Positions 49,583 to 60,999 of a stretch of 64,000 nucleotides of DNA are shown here, piece by piece. The stretch is from assembly GCF_016545825.1 (NCBI RefSeq), contig NC_052621.1, positions 4,860,199-4,924,198 on the forward strand, written 5' to 3'. Source of the stretch: Eucalyptus grandis (taxonomy: Eukaryota; Streptophyta; Magnoliopsida; Myrtales; Myrtaceae). How positions within the stretch are numbered: position 1 is the first letter of the stretch; the number at the start of each line of letters is the position of its first letter. The position numbers were made by a program, and so were the translations under genes. A model generated the notes under the pieces. It was not told the DNA's origin and did no database searches. It saw only the letters and a list, made by a program, of their open reading frames with translations.

Positions 49583-49938
49583 GATGGTGACAAAACTTTC
49601 CTGCAGATTTGGATATTTTTGACCTGCAAAACATTTCTCAAACACATATGCATATCTTATAGAGATAAATGGCTAACAGAATAACACTAGAATCTGCAAC
49701 CACAGAAAATAGGTTAGTCCAGTATATGATGAAGCCATTCATAAGATATCAATATTAGTTAATAGAAGCAGTCAAGTCCAAGTCTAGTTCAGTTCTCATC
49801 CAGACACAAAACAAAGTCAAACAGAGTTCAAACCACAAAACAATCCAACAAACAATTAAAAGTTTAATGAATGAAAAGTTTTTGTTTAAATCTTGCATCT
49901 CTCCCCTTTTTGTCATCATTAAAAAGGATGAGATGAAG

Positions 49939-51996
49939 TCAAGATTGCTTGGGAACGCGGACAAGCTGGAAATCTTCCATAGACTGAACGATGCCTTCCA
50001 GCCTTTTAAAGTCTTCCTTTAGATGTGCAATCTCCTCACTCTTGGCATTGGCCTGATTCTGAACAGAGAGGGCTTGCATTTCATCATTCAATGAACAGGA
50101 AGAAGCTTGACCTTCATTCTTCAAGCTTTGAACTTCGCATCCCAAGGCATAAATTTGACCTCGCATCTCCAAGAGAATATCCATGATTCTGCGAAAATCT
50201 GCTCCATTATCGGTCCGAGTACTTGCTTCGGCTCGATCGATGGAGTAAATGCGACGATGGTAGATTAGCATAATCTTGCAGGTTTGGCGATGAAACTTCA
50301 TGACCTTCCTCGGAAACCGAGATGCATAAACATCCTCTCGGGTCCGCTTGGTGAGCGATCGACTCCTTCACTTGCATCGGGATATGAAGACTTCAATCCT
50401 TTCTCCTGATCTCCCCCTGTTTCCATGCCTATAGATGGAGAAGAGTGTTCTTCAGGTTCTCCTTCTTCTCTTCTTTCTTCTTCGAGTCTTTCCTCCTCTC
50501 GTTTCTTTTTCAGCTTCTATTTCTTCTTCTTCCTTCTCCTCTGCTTCTTTCGTCATTTGTTCGATTCTTTACGTGGAACAGACGACTTAAATTCTTCAAA
50601 GCCAATGCGAGAGATGGTGATGTCTTCCTCATCATCTTCATCCTCAACGAGGAGAGCTCTTCTTCTCTTGGATGGAGCAACCATGGGCTCCTTCCATTTT
50701 CTTTTAGCTGCAAAGAGATTTGATGAGATTTCTGAGTCTTCTCCTTGAATTTCTCCAACTCCTTGCTCGTTCCTTCGGACACATTTTGGTCACCATTTTC
50801 AGTCCTACCACCATATGATCGCATGGTCGAACACAAAAGATTTGTGGAGGCTGAATATTCGATGTCTGAATAACTTCGTAACAAGGCTTGGGTAAGGGAG
50901 TTGACCTCTGTCCTTCATCATTGCTCTATACATGTGAAACATCACAGTGTGAGGGAGAGAAAACCTTTTTCCAAAGAGAATGGCATACATCGGCTTGGCC
51001 TCGAACTTGAAACATCGGTTTTGGAAGTTGATTTCGGTCGAGGCAATTAATCACAATCTTGTGAAGCAAGATGTTGAATGCACCCATCCTTAAGTAGGTG
51101 ATCTTTTCATCTGTTCTCCCGTCCTTCACCGGTTCAAGTGTGGCCCGAGCAATGGAAACTTTGATTGGTTGATATCTTCCTCTTTCGACTTCTAACACAT
51201 CTGCCAGCATATTCATATCCACAACATAGTCTTGGTCTTTAACGCTGAAAGAGAATCTATTCGCATCCAAAAAGCTTAGATTTGAATAGAAATATGCGGT
51301 TAATTCGGCATAGGCCTCGCAAAGTCGGAGCGGAACTTTTCAAGTTGAAGATAACTGAACTTTTCCCTCAAGTTCATATTCACAAAGGCATCCGAGAAAA
51401 TCAAAATCCACACTCCTAGGGTTTATCACCCCACGCTTCGGCGATTTCGAGTCTGAGATCCTTTTGCTCCTTTGATCGAACAAATCTCCCATTTTCCTTG
51501 ATTTTCAACCGCAACACCCATTTTCGATTGAAATTGACTTTGTATAATTTATCATCATCATTCCCATCTACGATTCGGCCCCCACGAGGATCACTTGGGA
51601 TATTTGCAAGGGTTTCCTCGGCCACCCCTTTTCGAGCAATTCCCAAACTTTCCATTTTTCGCGAAAGATATATTCGTTCCCATGTCCTTTGTCTTTAAGA
51701 AAATCATCAATGTAGTTCAAAGGAGTACGAATTCCTTTTAAGGCACGATATAACTGGTAAATATAAGCGGGCTTTTGAACTCTTACGAGTCTCGCATCCT
51801 CGATGATTTCTTCCTGTTGTTGATGATCAACGCCTTGAGGACTAGATGGAGGAGAATGACGCTGTTGAGAATTTTGTGGGCTCGCTTGCTGTTCTGGAGT
51901 CACTTCTTCTTCAGTAAGATCAAAGTGCGTAGGCCCCTCACTCATTCGCCGTGGTCCCCTGCTTGCAATTCTTGAAGACTTTCTTGAAGATGACAT
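49939..51996 (-). pseudogene. Additional 3' ORF of the SIRE-type element (env-position, plant-mobile-domain-like)
   Basis: On the minus strand a frame starts at ATG 51996 (MSSSRKSSRIASRGPRRMSE), with an acidic, Gln-rich N-terminus. Large alpha-helical blocks follow (to 51570, then 51655-51416, then 51270-50926, 50990-50805 and 50884-50510) in shifting frames, so at least three frameshifts break it. The middle block contains FYSNLSFLDANRFSFSV, a 'VxDGR' segment, LRMGAFNILLHK and LPYPSLVTKLF. This spacing resembles the 'putative plant transposon protein' domain found in proteins encoded by plant retroelements. The end (50301-49939) is a heptad-rich coiled coil. No signal peptide or clear membrane anchor is visible, so calling it env would rest on position alone. 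Intact length would be near 680 residues. Confidence 0.6.
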
Positions 51997-52099
51997 CTTT
52001 CTCGGTTTTGGAAGATTCCTTGCTTGACTTTCCCGGGAAAGATGACAACTTTTGAGGATTAAACGAAGAAGACAAACGGAAATGGAGGATCGATGCTTT

Positions 52100-52300
52100 C
52101 TAGGGTTTTTGAGAGAAAAGTGAAGAGAAATCGACAGTGCACGATCGGTTAAAAAGAGGGATAAACGAACCGTCACAAAGGAAATAAAAAAAATGCCTTT
52201 TCAAAATAACTGTCTTTTTCCGCAAAAATAGCCATTTCAAAAATAACTTCCTTTTTGAAAATGAAACGATGGAATATTTACGTCAATTAAATATAGCAAC
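52100..52300 (-). promoter_or_regulatory. Promoter-like leader of the extra ORF
   Basis: Between RNase H and the extra ORF the minus strand shows a TATA-like CTATATTTAATT (52285-52296), then a pyrimidine-rich stretch. About 105 bases before the ATG it has AAAACCCTAG, a telo-box motif frequent in plant 5' leaders. This arrangement looks like a separate transcription start for the ORF. No experimental support can be given from sequence. Confidence 0.4.
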
Positions 52301-52448
52301 AATTTAAACACAAATTGACGATCGTACCTTTTCAAGATGAGATTCAAGAGAGAAAGACTTACGGTCGACGGTCGTACCAAGACTATCTTTCGAGATAAAG
52401 TCTTGTGAGATCGAGTCGAAAGTCTTTAGACTTTGATATCCTCATACC

Positions 52449-55400
52449 TCAAAATGTTGAGTCTAGAACGTATAGACTCAAATTGATTTTCTCCAAAGGC
52501 TTTGTGAATATATCCGCCGTTGATTCTTTGAGTCCACAAATTGAATTGAAACATCTCCATTTTGAACATGGTCTCTAATAAAGTGATGTCGAATCTTTAT
52601 ATGCTTTGCTCTTGAGTGGAGAATTGGATTTTTGGTGAGGTTGATAGCGCTGGTGTTGTCGCAATTAATCTCCATGCATGAGTCTTCAATTTCAAAGTCT
52701 CTTAGCTATTGTTTTATCCATAGAATTTGCGAACAGCAGCTTCCCAGGGCTACATACTCTGCTTCTGTTGTTGAAAGGGACACAGTGCTTTGTTTCCTTG
52801 AAAACCAAGACACTGTCCTGCTTCCAAGCAACTGGCAAGTTCCCGAAGTGCTCTTTCTATCAACTCTGCAACCGGCCAGATCTGCGTCTGAATATCCCAG
52901 AAGATTAAAGTCTCCCTTCTTAGGATACCAAAGACCGATGGTTGATGATGAAGCAACGTATTTAATGATGCGTTTCGCAGCACTGAGATGGGATTCTCTA
53001 GGATCGATTGAAACCTAGCACGAGATGCAAACACTCAACAAGATGTCGGTCTAGAAGCGGTAAGATAAATGAATGAACCAATGATGCTCCTGTACAGCTT
53101 TTGATCAACTTTCTTCCCTTCTTCATCTTTGTCTATCTTCAAAGAACTTGACATCGGTATGTCGGTCTTTTTGCATTTTTCCAGTCCAAATCTTTTGACA
53201 AGATCATTAACATATTTTTCTTGATAAATAAAAGTTCACTCCTTCAATTTTTTTACTTGAAGACCAAGAAAGAATGTTAACTCTCCCATCATACTCATTT
53301 CAAACTCATCCCGCATAGACTTAGAAAATTTCTTGCCTGATTTTCATTAGAGGATCCGAAAATAATGTCATCCACATATATTTGAACAAGTAAGAAACTT
53401 TTGTTTTCCTTTTTGATAAATAAAGTCGTATCTACTTTACCTTTGACAAAACCATTTTGTATTAAAAACTTACTCAATCTGTCGTACCAAGCTCGAGGTG
53501 CTTGCTTTAAACCATACAAAGCCTTTTTCAGTCTGAAGACTGAGTCTGGCTTCTTTGGGTCTTCAAACCCTGGTGGTTGTTCCACATAAACTTCCTCATG
53601 GATAAATCCATTTAGGAAGGCGCTTTTGACGTCCATTTGGAATAACCTGAAATTCTTATAACAAGCAAACGCAAGTAATAGTCGAATAGCTTCTAACCTT
53701 GCTATTGGAGCGTAAGTCTCATCATAGTCTATTCCTTCTTCTTGCGTATATCCCTTAGCTACGAGTCTTGCTTTGTTTTGTACGACTTTTCCTTTCTCAT
53801 TCATCTTGTTTCTGAACACCCATTTAGCTCCAATAACAGTTTTACCTTTTGGTTTGGATGTCAATTCCCAGACATCATTAATGTTAACTGTCGAGCTCTT
53901 CTTGCATAGCTTCAATCTAGCTTTCATCAGATAAAGCTTCTTCTATGCTCTTTGGTTCAATTTCAGAAACGAGAGCCACAACACTAGACTCTTCTCGCCT
54001 TTTGGATCTGGTGCAAATTCCTTCATTAATTTCGCCGATTATAAGATCTTTCGGATGACTGGACTTATGCTTCCAGTTACTTGTTGATTTGTCTGGTTGA
54101 TGATTTCTCTCTTTGTTTGGATCTTCACGAACATCCCGATGCTGGTTTTCAGTCCGAGATGCTTCTTGAGTTGTAAGCTTTGGAAGGTGCGGAGCGGTTC
54201 GGACTCTTCTTGATGAGTCGACTTGATTCATCTTGCGTTAAGTCTTGAAATTTGACATTCATTGACTCCTCTACAGACTGGCTCTTCTTGTTATAGACTC
54301 TGAAGGCTTTGCTTGATGTAGAATATCCAAGGAAGATACCTTCATCGATCTTTCTTCAAACTTACCAACTCGATCTTTTGCATTTTTCAATATAAAACAT
54401 TTGCAACCGAATACATGAAAGTATGAAACAATAGGCTTCTTATCTTTGAATAACTCATAAAGGGTTTTCTCTAGAATAGGTCTTAAGAAGACTCTATTGA
54501 TTATATAGCATGCTGTTGAAACAGCTTCAGCCCAAAATCGTGAAGAAATCTTGCTTTCAATTAAAAGAGTTCTAGCCATTTCTTGAAGAGATCTGTTCTT
54601 TCTTTCCACAACTCCATTTTGCTGAGGGGTATATGGAGAGGAGAACACATGATTAAATCCAGATTCATCACAAAATTTTATAAAATCTTGATTTTCAAAT
54701 TCACCTCCATGATCTGTTCTTATACTTGAGATGACACATCCTTGTTTCATTTTGAACCTTTTTAGCAAATTTTTCAAAATACGAGAAGGTTTCGGACTTA
54801 CTTGCAAGGAAATATACCCAAGTAAAACGGGAGTAATCGTCCACAATTACTAGGCAATATTTCTTACCTCCAATACTACGTGTTCTCGGTTGGTCCGAAG
54901 AGATCCATATGTAGTAACTGTAGTACATGATTAGTAGAGACATGATTTATTGGCTTAAATGAATTTCTTACCTGCTTTCCCAGAATACATGGAGTGCATG
55001 GATCAGTCTTTTGAGAAGGTAATTTGGGTAGTCCTCGAACAAGCTGTTTTGATGAGATTTTGGCTAATTGCTTCATGTTGACATGACCAAGCTTTACGTG
55101 CCATAAGCTTGCTTCGTCTTGAATTGAGATAAAACATTGCGATTCATTTGGTTTCACATCCGGAAGATAGATGTTTCCTTGTCTTCGACCCATGAAAGAT
55201 GAGTAGAGTCTTTGCGATTCCCAGAACATATTCCTTCTTGAAAGAAGATCTTGAAACCAAGTATCACACGTTGACTAATGCTGAGAAGATTGTAATTGAG
55301 TCCTTCCACTAAGGAAACATTACTTATTGTGAGATTTCCAATTTTCACAGTTCCAAATCCCACAATACTTTCTTTGTTGTTTCCTCTAAATGAAACTTTT

Positions 55401-55708
55401 CCACCATTTACTTGAGCAAGCTTTATAAAACAATTTGAGTCTCTTGTCATGTGTCTTGAGCATCCACTGTCAAGATACCACTTTACATTTTTCTTAACGG
55501 TGACCTCAAATTCACTATCTAAGTCTGATCCAGAGTCTAAGTCTGATTGTGCCATCAGACATAGATTGGCATATTCATTATCACTTTCTTCACACTCTGT
55601 GTCACTCCGTGTTTCGGCTTTGAGAGCTTTTCGAAATTTTTCAGCTTTTCCTTTTTCTTCTTCTTCGAAGAGGACAGTTGGCCGATGTGTCCCTTTTCTT
55701 ACATTCAA
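52449..55708 (-). pseudogene. pol: SIRE-type copia Pol: protease, integrase, reverse transcriptase, RNase H
   Basis: Read on the minus strand: aspartic protease with WYLDSGCSRHMT (near 55470); GAG-pre-integrase block LWHVKLGHVNMKQL with CTPC; integrase core with LHMDLFGP, VDDYSRFTWVYF, RTDHGGEF and the PQQNGVVERKN motif. Reverse transcriptase (53927-53295) follows with [39 protein letters not shown] and the catalytic YVDDIIFGS. RNase H includes a CDNTSAINLTKNP motif and ends with a TADIFTKPL-like segment near 52480. Frameshifts at about 55200, 54940, 54300, 53300, 53030 and 52500 separate the blocks, so no enzyme is made. Shadow frames on the plus strand were ignored. Confidence 0.9.
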
Positions 55709-56571
55709 AGCGGACTACGTCTTTGTTTGGTTCCTCATCATCAACGAGACTTGGTCCGCTGTCTTTGAAAGCTTTGTTTCTTTGAGTTGAACCTTCTTCC
55801 TTTTCTATTCAGTTTTCTGAATCTTCTTATCATGAGAGCAAGCTCCTCATCGTCCATATCTTCTTCAGAATATGTATCATCAGAATCATCATTTGATTTT
55901 AATGTAATGGATTTCTTACCTTTTGGATCATCATCTTTATTGATCCGTTCCACTTCATAAGACTGAAGAGTTCCAATTAGCTCGTCGACAGATAGTGGCA
56001 TAATTCTTTGCGTCTCTCTTATCGAAGTCTTTATGTGATTCCAATCCTGGAGAGTCCACGCAGTAGCTTGTTTACCTTCATGGGATCGAAGTTGGTTGAC
56101 CTTGATTTTCAAGACCATTCACAATATCTGTAAAACGACTAAACATGTCGAGATATAGATTCTCCTGGTTTCATTACAATGCTTCGTATTGACCGAGAAG
56201 AATGTTGATTCTTGTTTCCTTCACTCGACTGTTCCTTCATAGGTGATATACAATCTGTCCCAAACTTCTTTTGCTGTAACACAAGAAGATATTCTATTAT
56301 ATTCAGTTGGTGACAAAGCACAATATAAAGAATAAATTGCTTTTGCATCGAGTGCTTGTCTCTTGATTATCTCTTCCTAAGTCATTCCGCTGGACTCATC
56401 AGTTTCTTTTCCTATTTCAGAGACTGCTGCAGTGGTAGGAGTAATTCCTTTTTCTACAACGTCCCATTCCAGAGAATCCTTTGATCGAAGGAAAGCTTTC
56501 ATCTTGTTCTTCCAGATGTTGTAATCCTTTCCATCAAAGTAGGGTGGTCTGGTATTGCTTTGCCCTTCCAT
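55709..56571 (-). pseudogene. gag: SIRE-type copia Gag
   Basis: It begins (56571) MEGQSNTRPPYFDGKDYNIW, the usual N-terminal Gag start, perhaps after a short upstream extension. An amber stop at 56377 replaces a Trp-like position, and the frame continues RQALDAKAIYSLYC and VTAKEVWDRLY. Two frameshifts and stops follow near 56200-56120. The UBN2 part resumes in 56118-55741 (LSVDELIGTLQSYEVERI, then an acidic hinge). The CCHC knuckle near 55740-55690 is degenerate. Non-functional. Confidence 0.82.
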
Positions 56572-56644
56572 CAGCCCCTGGTGCTAGCATACTAGCCATG
56601 GATCTTTTACTACGAAGTAAAACACTTCAAATAAAGTAAGTACA

Positions 56645-56659
56645 CAGGCTCTGATACCA
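56645..56659 (-). other. Primer-binding site of the SIRE-type element
   Basis: The minus strand reads TGGTATCAGAGCCTG two bases inside the 5' LTR; the first 13 bases match the 3' end complement of initiator tRNA-Met used by most copia elements. Confidence 0.88.
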
Positions 56660-56661
56660 AT

Positions 56662-57558
56662 TGATATTGCTAGTATGAGTACCTAGAGGGGGTGAATAGG
56701 TATATAAAAGATTTTTCTTCAACAATTGCACAATACTAGACAGTAGAAGGAAACGTTAATCAAAGTAAGATTGAGAGAAGAGAAAATTGAACACGCGGTT
56801 TATAGTGGTTCGGCTTATATCAAGCCTACGTCCACTCTTCTTCACTGACAGCCTATTGGCTGGATTCCACTATGAACAAAAGAGAAGTTACAGCACAGCT
56901 TTGCCTTGATTCCACAATGTAGATGTTCTACCACACCTCCTCAAGATTTCTCACAAATATAGACTCTCTTTTGTATACAAGTATTCGCTCAAAGGATTTG
57001 TCTAAACAAAAAGGAGCTTCAGATTTTGGAATTCTTCTATCGCGCACGCCTTGAATAACTAAGACCGTCTTCCTTATATACTCCTTTATGCCATCATATC
57101 CATTGGCACTTACCAAAGGAATTCCTCCAATCTACCCGTTGGACAGAATCAATTAGGAAATTGTTCAAGCTATTAAAGGAACGTATTGATAGCCCATCAA
57201 TCCTGTTCGCCCATACAATCAGGATCTCGGTTTCCATAAGCAGAACCTTCCAATAATATTTAGGCAATCACTGGATCTTCAATTATCAAGTCAATCTTCG
57301 ATCAATCAAAGGACTCCGTTATGTCTTCTCCAGCCACGAGATCTTCTCCGGTTGATAAAGTTAAATCTTTAACAAAACATCCAGTTCTGAATAACTTTTC
57401 TTCAACGGATTAGAGACTGTCAATGAGGATAGACTTTGAGTCTTGAGTCTGGCTGTCCGGAGGTCTTCAGGCTTTAAACAGCAGAGTCCGCAAGCCTTCG
57501 ACTAGGCGATAGAAACGTTTTGTCAACTTCAAAACACTTCAAGAAGATTTCTCCAACA
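56662..57558 (-). repeat. 5' LTR of the SIRE-type element
   Basis: 897 bp, collinear with 48674-49568 with scattered substitutions and single-base indels. TATA box on the minus strand near 57073-57080. Confidence 0.9.
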
Positions 57559-57563
57559 GAAAG

Positions 57564-60500
57564 ATTGCGCCAAATTTAAGGCTTAGCTTGAGAAGAAATG
57601 TAACCTATTTTTATGTATTTATTATTAATTTAATATAGTTGATGTGTGTCACAACACTTAGTGGATTCATTCTAGGTTACAATCCACATTTCGAATTCCT
57701 TGCAGGGTTTTTAGAATTAGCGAAAACCAGTGGGAAGTGAATAAAGCATCTATTCAGGAAATAAGATGTGTTTGCGTTTAGAAGCTATTGGGACATGTAG
57801 ATTAGTTATCAATAGTGGTTTTATTTTGAATTTAGAAAAAAACCTTTTATATTCCTAATTTTTCTAAGAATTTAATTTTAGTTTCAAGACTTATACTATT
57901 GGGATACTCCTTTGAATTTTCATGTTTAACATTCAGTTTATCATATAAATTTGAAATTGTTTGGAGTGGTATTTTGCTTGACGGTTTCTTTTGAATTAAT
58001 TTACAAGACAATATCATTTATAATGCAATATACATTCATGATAATGTTGTCATGAAGTGATGTGTTGTGAATGGGGATTTCTCTATGTTGTGCTACCGGA
58101 GATTGGGACATATCTCCATGGATAGAATTAATCGACTAGTAAATGATAAAGTACTTAATACTCTAGATTTTATTGATTATGACACTTGTGTGGATTATAT
58201 AAAGAAAAAGTAGACCAACAAGTCAAAGAATGGTGCCAAGAGAAGTACAAAAATATTAGAAATCATACATATAGATATTTATAGTCTAGATATGAACTCA
58301 AATGGTCAGAGATACTTCATATCTTTCATAGACGATTATTCATGATTTGTGTATCTTTACTTGCTTCGTAATAAGCAATGTTTTAAGGTATTTAAAACAA
58401 AAGTAAAGAAACAATGTGATAAGCAAATTAAGATTGTAAGATCATATAGAAGTTGAGAATTATATGGTAGATACATTGAAGATGGACAAGAATTTGGTTC
58501 CTTAACGAAATTTCTTGAAGAGCATAAGATTATTGCTCAATACACTATGCTTGGTTCTCTAGAGTAGAATGGTGTAGCAGAAAGAAAAAGCTGAACTTTA
58601 TTAGACATGGTATGGGGTATGTTTAATAGCTCCAAATTTCCTAAGTCCTTTTGAGCTAAGGCTCTTAAAATGACAATATACATATTAAACTGAGTTCCAA
58701 TTAAGGTCATCCCACATATGGCTTTTGAGTTATTCAAAGGTTAGAAACTAATTCTGCGACATGCATGTGTTTGGGGATACCTATTTGAAGTAAAAGTATA
58801 TAATCCACAAGGAAAAAAGTTAGACTCAAGGACTATAAATGGGTATTTTGTTGGATATGCCAAAAAGTTAAAAGGATACAAATTTCATTGCCATCTCGCT
58901 CCACTAGGTTTGTGGAATTGAAAAACATTAAGTTTCTTGAGAATGACATGATCAATGGGAGCGATCAATGCAAGGACCTTATTTCTGAAGAAGATCATTC
59001 AAATACATAACTTTCTACCCTAGGTACTAGATTAATTGTTGTTTATAATGCCCCTTTAATTCATCCGGCTATTGAACAAAACCTATTACTTGCTAATATT
59101 GATTTGGTAGACTTAACTATTTAGCAATTATTAGATACTGTTAAACAATAGATTTCTCAAGAGAATGTTGATGCAATATTAAGGAGGTCTATTGAAATGA
59201 AAAAATTAGCAATCCCTAGTGCTTATATTGCATATCTGCAAGAATCTAACTGTAATGTTAGAGCTGAAAATGATCCTAAAATGTTTTCACAAGCCATGAG
59301 TTGTGATAAATCCAATTTGTGGTACAATGCCATGAAAGAATAGATGAGTTCAATGACATTTAACGAGGTCTAGGATTTATTTGAGTTGTCTGATGGTGTG
59401 AAGGCCATTGGTTGTAAACAGGTCTTCTAACTAAAAATGTTTCATTGGATAACATTGAGAGATACAAAGCCAGACTCGTTGCTAAAGGATTCATTCAAAA
59501 AGAAGGGATAGATTACACGAAGACATTTTCTCCTATATCTAAGAAACATTCTTTTCCTATTATTTTGACATTGGTTGCTTATTTTGATATGGAGTTATAT
59601 CAAATGTATGTGAAAATGACATTTCTCAATAAAAAACTTGAAGTGGTTTACATGAAACAACCAAAAGGATTCTTCTCTTGTGCTAGTGAGCATTTGGTAT
59701 GTAAGCTTAAGAAATCTTTGTATGGCTTGATAAAAACATCCCACCAATAGTACTTGAGGTTCCATGATGTCATCTCTTCATTTAGTTTTGTAGAGAATAT
59801 CATTAATTAATGTATATACCATAAGGTTAGTGGGAGCAGGATTTATTTCTTGTCCTATATGTGGATGATATTTTACTTGTAATTAATGATAGGAGCAATT
59901 AATGATAGGAGATTGTTACATGGGATGAAACAATCTCTCTCTAAGAGGTTTCACATGAAAGATATGGATGAGGCATCTTATGTCATTGGCATTAAGATCC
60001 ATAGGGATAAACTTCAAGGTATATTAGGACTATCTCAAGAAACACATGTTAATAAAGTCTTAGAGAGATTTCGGATGAGATTATTCACCAAGTATAGCAC
60101 CGATTGTGAAGGGTGATAGGTTTAATTTGAACTAATGCCCAAAGATCGATTTTAAAATGGAACAAATAAAGAACATTCCATATGCTTTTACTGTTAAAAG
60201 CTTGATATTTGCTTAGGTTTGCACTCAACCTAACATTGCTTTTGTTGTAAGAATGTCGAGAAGATATCAAAGTAATCCGGGTATGGATTATTGAAGAGCT
60301 GCAAAGAAGGTGATGAGGTACCTTCAAGGAGCAAACCGCCACATGCTTATGTATAAATAGATTGATAGCTTGAAGATAGTTGGTTACTCAGATTTAGACT
60401 TCACTGGCTACGTTGACTCCGGTAAATCAACATAGGGATATATTTTTATGTTTACTGATGAGCTGTGTCCTAGAGGAGTACTGAACAGACATTGGTTGTC

Positions 60501-60850
60501 ATTTCCACTATGGAAGTAAAGTTCATTCCCTATTCTGAGGCCATTTTACATGGTGTGTGGTTGAAAAGTTTCATATCAAGGCTTAGAGTTTGGATTTCAA
60601 TGCTAAGCCATTAAGAATGTTTTGTGACAATTCAGCTGTAGTTTTCATGGCTAAAAACCACAAAAGTGGTAGTTAAAGCACACATATCGACATCAAGTAT
60701 TTAGCCATTAGGGAACGTGTTAAATATAAGAAAGTGGTCATAAAACACGTAAGCACTAAATTGATGATGGTTAATCCTTTAACTAAAGGTATGCCACCAA
60801 TGAGTTATAAGGATCATGTAATCAAAATAGACACTGATCCAAACATGTAA
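57564..60850 (+). pseudogene. pol: Old copia Pol remnant (integrase, RT, RNase H)
   Basis: The first codons complete the split Gag zinc knuckle (DCAKFK). Then come a degenerate GAG-pre-integrase (HISMDRINRLVNDKVLNTLD, CVDYIKKK) at about 58100-58210, and an integrase core with FISFIDDYS and NGVAERKS interrupted by stops (58310-58590). The reverse transcriptase piece 59445-59750 carries [20 protein letters not shown] and KKSLYGLIKTSHQ. In another frame near 59855-59890 are the catalytic LYVDDILL and FHMKDMDEASYVIGIKIHRD. RNase H ends with DIKYLAIRERV and NPLTKGMPP near 60800. Dozens of stops and frameshifts show an old copy. It is a different copia lineage from the inserted SIRE-type element (Tork/TNT-like or relatives). 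Confidence 0.85.
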
Positions 60851-60999
60851 TTTTTTTCTCTATATGGAAGAATTTGTGAGATTTCTATTCATTTGCAATG
60901 TTTTTCTCAATTCGGTTGCATATGTTCAGTTATTCTAAGAAAAACAATTATGCTTGACTTGGAATAACATAAGGATTATACATTAAATTATGTTATCAT

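Larger units (their letters stand above)
48674..57558 (-). mobile_element. SIRE-type copia retrotransposon with extra 3' reading frame
   Basis: The 8,885-bp element has LTRs 48674-49568 (3') and 56662-57558 (5'), both TG...CA. The target duplications are perfect, GAAAG at 48669-48673 and 57559-57563. A primer site complementary to initiator tRNA-Met lies at 56645-56659 and a poly-purine tract at 49569-49582. Gene order on the minus strand is gag, protease, integrase, reverse transcriptase, RNase H (copia order), then a further ~2-kb frame. RT and integrase motifs and an LTR start containing GAGTACCTAGAGGGGG point to the SIRE/Maximus lineage, where an additional 3' ORF is common. The LTRs differ at several dozen positions, and gag, pol and the last frame all carry stops or frameshifts. 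Confidence 0.92.

Noticed and set aside
48674..57558. An active, autonomous copia element
   Set aside because: Although LTRs, target duplications, primer site and poly-purine tract are clean, gag has stops and pol and the extra ORF have several frameshifts.
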